Source: Lindgomyces ingoldianus | Lineage: Eukaryota > Ascomycota > Dothideomycetes > Pleosporales > Lindgomycetaceae | NCBI RefSeq assembly: GCF_010093535.1 | Contig: NW_022985227.1 | Coordinates: forward strand, 154,784-218,783 | Direction: 5' to 3' | DNA length: 64,000 nucleotides | Part shown: in pieces, positions 57,402 through 64,000 of the stretch | Numbering within the stretch: position 1 is the first letter of the stretch | Layout: the number at the start of each line of letters is the position of its first letter | Program-made: the position numbers and the translations under genes | The notes under the pieces: model-generated | What the model saw: the letters and a program-made list of their open reading frames with translations, nothing else | Databases searched by the model: none | Told to the model about the DNA's origin: nothing

Positions 57402-58245
57402 ACGTACTTCACAGGCGAGTTGCTCACACACCTAAGTTGCTTACTTTTGCTAAGATCCTACTATACTACTCTTCTTACACTAACATATTCCTAATAACAC
57501 TACTTAAATGTGTTAAAGGAACATTAGATGCAGCTTACGCTTTAGGCTTTTAAATAAGACGTAATACTTTCTAAGCAACACGCTGCAGCTATCTATAGAG
57601 TTCTTTAAAAGATAACAAGTAACTAACACACTAGACAACTTTCCTCAGCTAATTATATAGCTAACTTATAAAAGCTAGATAATAATAAAAAGCAGGTAAT
57701 TATTTAGCACATACTTAAGCTAGATGCGCAAGGATTTCCCTCTTAGCTAGTAGCTGTGGCTAATATAGTTAATTCTTTACACATTAAGTGTAATATAGGC
57801 TATATTAGCATAAACTAGCTTAATATGTTTATTAAGCATTACTTAAAGCTTAAAGTAAAGTTTAAGCATAAGTATAACTATAAAAGAGCTTTTTTATAAA
57901 TGTCTTATAGTAATTTAAAGCTAGTTTAACCTTATAAAGAATATTAAAGCTAAGTATAGCATTTAGAATAACAACATGTACAACTGTAACAAGACAGGGT
58001 TTATAATAGGCTAGATATCTACTAGAGCAGTTGTTACAGGTTTAGAGAGACAAGGACAGCTAAAAGCAGTCTAGCTAGGCAACTAGGAGTAGACAACAGC
58101 CATCTAGGGCATTAATGCTAAAGGGTGGGCTATTTTGCCCTTTATTATCTTCTAGAGTAGCAATTACCTTTTAAACTAGTACAAGGAGGAAAATCTACCT
58201 TAGGATTAGGTTATTGCAATCTTTAAGCGCAGCTAGACTACTAAT
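57402..58245 (+). mobile_element. truncated family-A pogo element (tandem)
   Basis: Starts ACGTACTTCACAGGCGAGTT without a TA before it. It contains the plus-strand transposase up to a region equivalent to about 32040 of the reference copy, then diverges. No right terminal repeat. Confidence 0.78.
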
Positions 58246-60639
58246 TGTAAAGATGGGATGGTAAGTAGCACAGATAGCACTGAGAGCACGCTTTCAGAGA
58301 AAGATAGAAGTGTATTGTAGGAGAGATAAATTGCTGCTAAGCCTTACTTGTTAGAATTTATGCTTATATACAAAGCACAGGTCATATGACCTCTAAACAG
58401 GTTAGGTGAGGCTATAATAGCCTGTTCTAGAACATCTAGCCTTACATTATCCTCTCTTATAGTAGTCCTACAACCTAGAGGATAGAACAGATAATAGTAG
58501 GCCTAAGTAACATAAAAAAGTGTTATATAATGCTTTAAAAATTTACTCCTACTTATTTTAGTTAATTTTATGCAAGTTTATTTAAAAATAACCTAGAGTT
58601 ATTAGGTAAAAGTAAAGTAAAAGTAAAATAGCAGTATAACTTATACTAATAAAGTAGTAGTTAGGACAGTATATATAGGGTCTAACTGTCCTAGAAGTCT
58701 ATCTTTTTTACACCTTTACCTTTTTTACAGGTTAGAATTTAGAAGATTTTAAACTTTTTAAAGTAAGTATAATTTAAGCTACTTTAGCATAATTTAGTGT
58801 AAAGGGGTGCTAATAAGCTTTAATAGTTTTATTTTACCTTACTTATACTTACTTATTATTTAATTTACTTTTAGCTTTTTTTCTTATGCTTAACTTTACT
58901 TAATAACTTTAAAATAGACTTTTATTGCCTACTTTATTATAATTTAGCTATAGTTTTTTTTAAAAAAGATTAATTAGCTTTTACTAATATAAACTTATAC
59001 TTTAATAACTCTTATATCTAATGCATTAATAAAAGGTCCTGCAAGGGCATTATAGATAAAAGTAGTAGCTGTTATATACTCTTAAATAATAAGTTATGTT
59101 GTAGCATAAAAAAAAATTAAGTACACTAAGTATGCTTATTACTTTAAATCTAGTAAGAAGTGCTTTAAAGTGTGTATTCTAGCTCTTTCTAGTGTATTTA
59201 CGTGTAGTTTGTCTAGGCTAACTCTAGATAGCTTCCTATCTTCTTTAAACCTAAATAATAGGCTTTTAAAAATACTATGCTTAATGTTTTAGCTTTTATT
59301 AATTTACTTAACCCTGCTTAAGTAGCATAGGCTAATATAATAGTTATGTTATAAGTAAACACTATTATTTAGTTTTTTTAAGCGTAAGTCTTTCTATTGC
59401 ACTATAATCTAGCTTAATTAGCCTTATTCTAGCTCTTAATAGTTTATAGTAAAAATAAAATTTTATATACTAACTATCTATACGCGTATAGTAGCGTTAT
59501 AGGTAAAATTACTAAGACTAGAGTTGTTTTTAAGAAGCACACCTACTCTAAAGCTAATATTACTAAGAAAAAAAAGAAAAAGTGTAAAGTGCTTAAAAAA
59601 AACTTTAATAAAAATAATGTTATAATAACTCTATCTAAAAAAGTAAGTGTGTGCTATTTTTAACTATTCTAGCACTAACTAGCATAATAAAAGAAATATA
59701 GTGTTAAAAGTGTTAGTGTTACTAAAGCTAAGCAACATTATTATGTTAATGCTACTAAAGCTGCTAATGTAATCTACTATATTTTTAAAAAGCATAATAA
59801 GGCTAATAATATTAGAAATAAGGTTAGTTAAGATTAAACTTTAGCTAAAAAAAAGTAGCTAACTAGGTATAATAAGAAATATCTTAATAGTTATTCTACT
59901 GTTGCAAATTTACTTATAAAGGATCTTAGTGTCTAATCTAGGGCACTAATAGCACAATCTAGTGTAATCTAGGGCATCCTATAGTAAAAATAGTTAAGAA
60001 TGCATAGTATAGTGTAGTTTTAAGTTTTTTAGCTTAAGCTTCTTTTTTTTTTTAATAAAGTTAAATACCCTTACATTATATCTCTTAGACTTAAAGTGTA
60101 ACTATTTTAGTAGTAATAAATTAATTTACTTTTAGCTTGCTTACTTTATAGCTTTTTTATTTTTAAAATTTTTAGAATGTTTTACTAGACTTAAACTCTA
60201 CTCTTTTTTTACTAGTATAAGTTATTTTAAGCTAGAATGTTTATTTCTTCTATATAATAGATTTTTTAAAGTTAAAATAACTCTTTTCTTAACTCTAGTA
60301 AGCTATTCTATGCTAGAGTAGCCTTACTTAGTCTAAATAAAAAATTTTAAGTTTAAATAAGCTATTTTATCTTCTTGTTTTTATAGCACTATTAAACACC
60401 TCTTGTTAAAAAAACCTTATGTAAAAAAAAATAAAGTAAAAGTAGCTATACTTAATTTATTAAGTTACTTTTTTTTTTAAGAAGTTTAACTTAAACTAGC
60501 ATAATTTAATTTTTTACTATGTATTTTTTTACTTTTTTAAAACACTTTTAATGCATTTAAGCTAATGGTAGGTCTAAATTTTTATAAGTTTTTTTTAAAT
60601 AAATAACTTTTTTATTTTATAAAATATTTTTATACTCTA
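58246..60639. other. RIP desert
   Basis: Very AT-rich with many homopolymer runs. 58250-58500 is slightly GC-richer. A plus-strand ancestral reading near 59700-59960 is Lys-rich but unrecognised. No gene. Confidence 0.45.
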
Positions 60640-61739
60640 ACGTACTTTATAGGCGAGTTGCTCACACACCTGAGTTGCTTACTTTTGCTAAGACCCTACT
60701 AAACTACCCTTTCTACACTAATGCATTCCCTATAACACTACTTAGACACACTAAAAGAATGTTAGATATAGCTTACGCTCTAAGCTTTTAAATAAGACAT
60801 AAAACTTTTAAAGAAATGTGCTATAGCTATATATAAGGTCTTATAAAAGATAATAAATAACTATAGCACTAGATAACTTTTACAAGCTAATTTTACAGCT
60901 AAATTATAAAGGCTAGGTAATAAAAAGGAGCAGGTGATTATTAAAACTATACTTAAGCTATATGCGCAAGGAATTTTCTCTTAGATAGCATTTATAGCTA
61001 ATATAGCTAATTCTTTGCGCGCTAAGCGTAATCTAGGCTATGTTTGCATAAACTAGCCTAGTATGTTTGTAAAGCGTTATTTAGAGCTTAAAGTAACATT
61101 TAAGCGTAAGTACAACTATAAAAGAGCCCTCTATAAGAGTCCTAGAGTAATTTAGGGCAGCTTTAGCCTTATAGAGAATATTAAAGCTAAGTATAGCATC
61201 TAGGATAATAACACGTACAACTTTAGCAAGATAAGGTTTATAATTAGCTAGATATCTCTTAACTATACTTGCGCTTAAAACTTTACTTTAAGCTTTAAAT
61301 AACACTTTACAAACATACTAGGCTAGTTTATGCAAACATAGCCTAGATTACGCTTAGCGCGCAAAGAATTAGCTATATTAGCTATAAATGCTATCTAAGG
61401 GGAAATTTCTTACGCATATAGCTTAAGTATAGTCTTAATAATCACCTGCTCCTTTTTATTACCTAGCTTTTATAATTTAGCTGTAGAATTAGCTTATAAA
61501 AGTTATCTAGTGCTGTAGTTATTTATTATTTTTTATAAGACTTTACACATAGCTATAGCACATTTCTTTAAGAGTTTTATGTCTTATTTAAAAGCTTAGA
61601 GTGTAAGCTGTATCTAACATTCTTTTAGCGCGTCTAAGTAGTGTTGTGGGGAATGCATTAGTGTAGGAAGGGTAGTTTAGTAGGGTCTTGGCAAAAGTAA
61701 GCAACTTAGGTGTGTGAGCAACTTGCCTATGAAGTACGT
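60640..61739. mobile_element. fold-back pogo derivative (family A), ~480-bp arms
   Basis: A 1100-bp element flanked by TA (60638-60639, 61740-61741). The right 480 bases (61258-61739) are the inverted copy of the left 480 (60640 to about 61128), both being the transposase-start half of family A. About 130 single-copy bases form the loop. It has no 3' half and no coding capacity, but its ends are intact. Confidence 0.87.
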
Positions 61740-61741
61740 TA

Positions 61742-62235
61742 ACTAAATTTTGTCTCTAGTTAAGTGGTTTTCTACATAGTACATATTATCTTTTATAGCG
61801 TGTAGAGTGTTTATAATTAGTTTTAATTATAACTTAAGACGCCCTTTCTAAGTATATAGCTCTAAAAGTAAGACATAGAATACTAGATAAACTTCTTTTA
61901 GATTAGGTAGGTCTACTTTATACACCTTTACACTAATTTAGCTTATAACTTTTTTTAGTTTTAAAAACTTCTAGTTTAACTTCTTCTTTAGCCTTATTAA
62001 TTTTATATGTTTATTAGAGACTAATGCTTTGTTTTTTACTTATAGCTGTATATACTTTTATTATGTATCTACATACTTCTTTTAATACGCATTTGCAGCA
62101 ATAATTTTCTAGCAGCATTCTAACTGTAGAGCAAGTGCTTTTGTAGTAACTCTGTTTACTATGTGTAATTCCCTCTAACCTAGGGGTTCTCTAGGCTAAT
62201 CTAGCCCTCTTAGGTTTGCTCTGTGGTATGCTTAG
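61742..62235. other. AT-rich spacer
   Basis: RIPed DNA, nothing recognised; it may be the continuation of the LTR element to the right. Confidence 0.4.
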
Positions 62236-62240
62236 AAATG

Positions 62241-62540
62241 TAACGGCGCAGGCAAGACAATGGGTCCAAATGCGGAGGGAATCCACTCGGAGGCATAGAG
62301 GAGTGCGTGGGGACTTAGAACCCGGGAATGCCATTAACACCTATAGGCCTTGTACGAAAGGATATCAGAAAACTACTAAGCTAGCTACAGGGCAAGGTGC
62401 GACTAAATACATGAGGGAATAGAGGTAACAGCAGGGGGCAGGGCAGAGTCGGGGCCAGGTTGAGTCAGGGTTAAGCCAGGGTCAGAGCCAATACAGGGAC
62501 CCTTCGGATGGATTCCGGGCGACCTAAGATGGAACAAGAA
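62241..62540 (-). repeat. dispersed repeat next to LTR (probable leader)
   Basis: Better preserved copy of 56391-56655, directly abutting the probable LTR at 62541. The plus-strand frame over it (62216-62422) has no domain. Confidence 0.6.
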
Positions 62541-62833
62541 TCGTTACAAGAAAGGAGTAACTCCTGCAGTTACGTGTACACTATTATTATACATAAACTC
62601 TGCTATTGTTAACTACATTGCCTAATTATTTTATTCTAGGCAATAGTAACTGTGGAGGATAAAATAGCCTGGCAGTAGCTGTTCAGAAGATCGGATGAAG
62701 TGACTCCTCTATCTAAGAGAGCTGGAGGCTCTCCTTATATACACCGAGCTTCGGAACATAATATCTCCAGATCCGGAGCCGCGTCCCAGGCTCTGGGCCC
62801 CAGCCAAGGCTCTTAGTATACGCGACAGTAACA
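62541..62833 (-). mobile_element. probable gypsy-like LTR
   Basis: Read on the minus strand it starts TGTTACTGTCGCG and ends TTGTAACGA, giving short inverted ends TGTTAC/GTAAC. It contains a TATA-like GTGTATATAAGG (about 62735), as expected for an LTR promoter. GC-normal. There is only one copy in the window, so ends and family are inferred. Confidence 0.42.
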
Positions 62834-63004
62834 TTTAAAGTACTGTTCTAAAGTTTAGTTTTATCTTTTAGTCTGCCTATCTATCTTAGGATAGTAGGCT
62901 AATAAGAGAATTCTTTATATGCTAAAATAGTAATAAAAACTATCTTAGTACTTTAAGTTTATTATTAGCTCTTAATTAAAAATAATGTTCTTTAAAACTT
63001 TATA

Positions 63005-64000
63005 ACATACCTAACAGGTTAGCCGGCTACACAGGTTAGCCGGCCACTTTTGCCAAGCCCCTACCACACTCTACCTATCTACATAATGCCTTAACAACAA
63101 CACTAGATTAAATCTTCTAAAGAATGTTAGATATAGCTTACTCTTTAGGCTTTTAAATAAAACTTAAAACTTTTTTTATAACACACTATAGCTATTTATA
63201 ATGTCTTTTACATAACACTAAGTAATTAACGCGCTAGACAGCCTTTATAAGCAGAATGCTAGCCTAAATTAAAGAATTTAACTAAGCTTAAAAAAAAAGT
63301 AGTTATTAAGTACATACTTAAGCTTATTTTACACAGATTTCCTTTTAGGCTTATAGCTATAGCTAATATAGCTAATTTCTTACACGCAGAGTGTAATCTA
63401 GGCTAGGTTAGCTTAAACTAGCCTAGTATATAGGTTAAGCACTACTCTAAGTTTATAATAAAGTTTAATTATAAGTATAATTATAAAAGAGTGCTTTATA
63501 AAGATCTAAAAGTTATCTAAAGCTAGTTTTACCTAGTAGCTAATATAAAAGCTAAGTATAGTATTTAGAATAAAAACATGTATAACTTTAATAAGTTAAG
63601 CTTTATAATAGGCTAAATATTAACTAAAGTAGTTATTATAGCTTTAAAGAGATACAAACAGCTAAAGGTAATATAGTAAAGTAATAAAAAGTAGATAATA
63701 GTTATTTAAAGTATTAACATAATAAAGTAGGCTATTTTACTTTTTATTTTTTTTAAGGGCTACTATTATTTTTTTGCTTAGTATAAAAAGAAAAATCTGC
63801 TTTAAAACTAGGTTATTATAGTCTTTAAAAACAGCTAGATAATAAATAAGCTTAGGCTGTAGTAGTTAAAGCACTTTAATAAGTATAAAAAAAGGGTTAT
63901 AAGCGCTTATTAGCTTTTTATTATTAATAGCTATAAAGGCTATAACTTGCTTAATTTTTAGTAGTACTATAAAAAAAATAAGATTATTACTATTTATATA
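63005..64000 (+). mobile_element. family-B pogo element, runs off the window
   Basis: Left terminal repeat ACATACCTAACAGGTTAGCC (first bases RIPed from ACGTACC) after TA, then the plus-strand RIPed transposase. It passes the HTH region (63330-63400) and a SYKGYNLLNF...KIITIY block at the right edge. The longest family-B copy in the window. Confidence 0.84.

Noticed and set aside
1..64000. Reassigned genetic code (TAG read as Gln/Trp) to explain the many in-frame TAG
   Set aside because: TAA and TGA also occur at Gln and Arg sites, Trp and Gln sites are both hit, and paired copies show simple C-to-T/G-to-A mutation; open genes such as 16842-17771 use normal stops.

Overview
The window looks like repeat-dense DNA from a filamentous ascomycete (Pezizomycotina). 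The evidence is short GT-AG introns with CTAAC-like branch sites, a Fig1-family gene, a HET/NB-ARC/TPR NLR gene, Fot1/pogo, Crypton, Helitron, hAT and copia elements, and very strong repeat-induced point mutation (RIP). Most of the sequence is AT-rich and full of TA steps and CTAG. In ancestral reading frames the stops fall mainly where Gln (CAA/CAG), Trp (TGG) or Arg (CGA) codons belong. The class cannot be fixed from sequence alone; Dothideomycetes is only a guess. There are two assembly gaps, 18673-18912 and 38988-39377.

Layout. 1-4251: minus-strand Ty1/copia element running off the left edge, with gag and its 5' LTR. 4531-6809: Crypton-like gene (Ndc10_II then GCR1_C) riddled with stops. 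6901-7150: decamer array. 7278-8304: spliced Fig1-like gene. 8959-13382: LTR element with CTAAG target duplication that split a small ORF; it carries a pogo derivative. 13850-15790: relic of another pogo transposase. 15819-19778: a GC-normal island with two nucleotidyltransferase-like genes, a hAT element with 8-bp TSD and a divergent Ras-like GTPase. 20560-33430: almost pure RIP desert with a Helitron helicase relic, a solo copia LTR and two pogo elements. 34391-42555: two inverted ~540-bp repeats bracket a Tc1/mariner relic, a mildly mutated Fot1-type transposase and a HET-NB-ARC-TPR gene. 44108-45560: a degraded coiled-coil/F-box-like gene. 45858-64000: RIP desert with direct repeats, more pogo elements (one a fold-back), a second solo LTR, a 30-bp minisatellite and a gypsy-like LTR.

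Few genes look intact: Fig1-like (7278-8304) and the minus-strand nucleotidyltransferase-like gene (16842-17771). The rest are transposon relics or host genes broken by RIP or insertion. Three pogo families share the terminal motif ACGTA and TA target sites. The copia LTRs carry a variable 10-bp repeat with phased A-tracts and have stayed GC-normal inside RIP-destroyed DNA. No CRISPR, rRNA or tRNA was seen. The most interesting locus is the NLR gene with its collapsed TPR repeats inside the inverted-repeat-bounded segment; whether that segment is a mobile unit is unproven.
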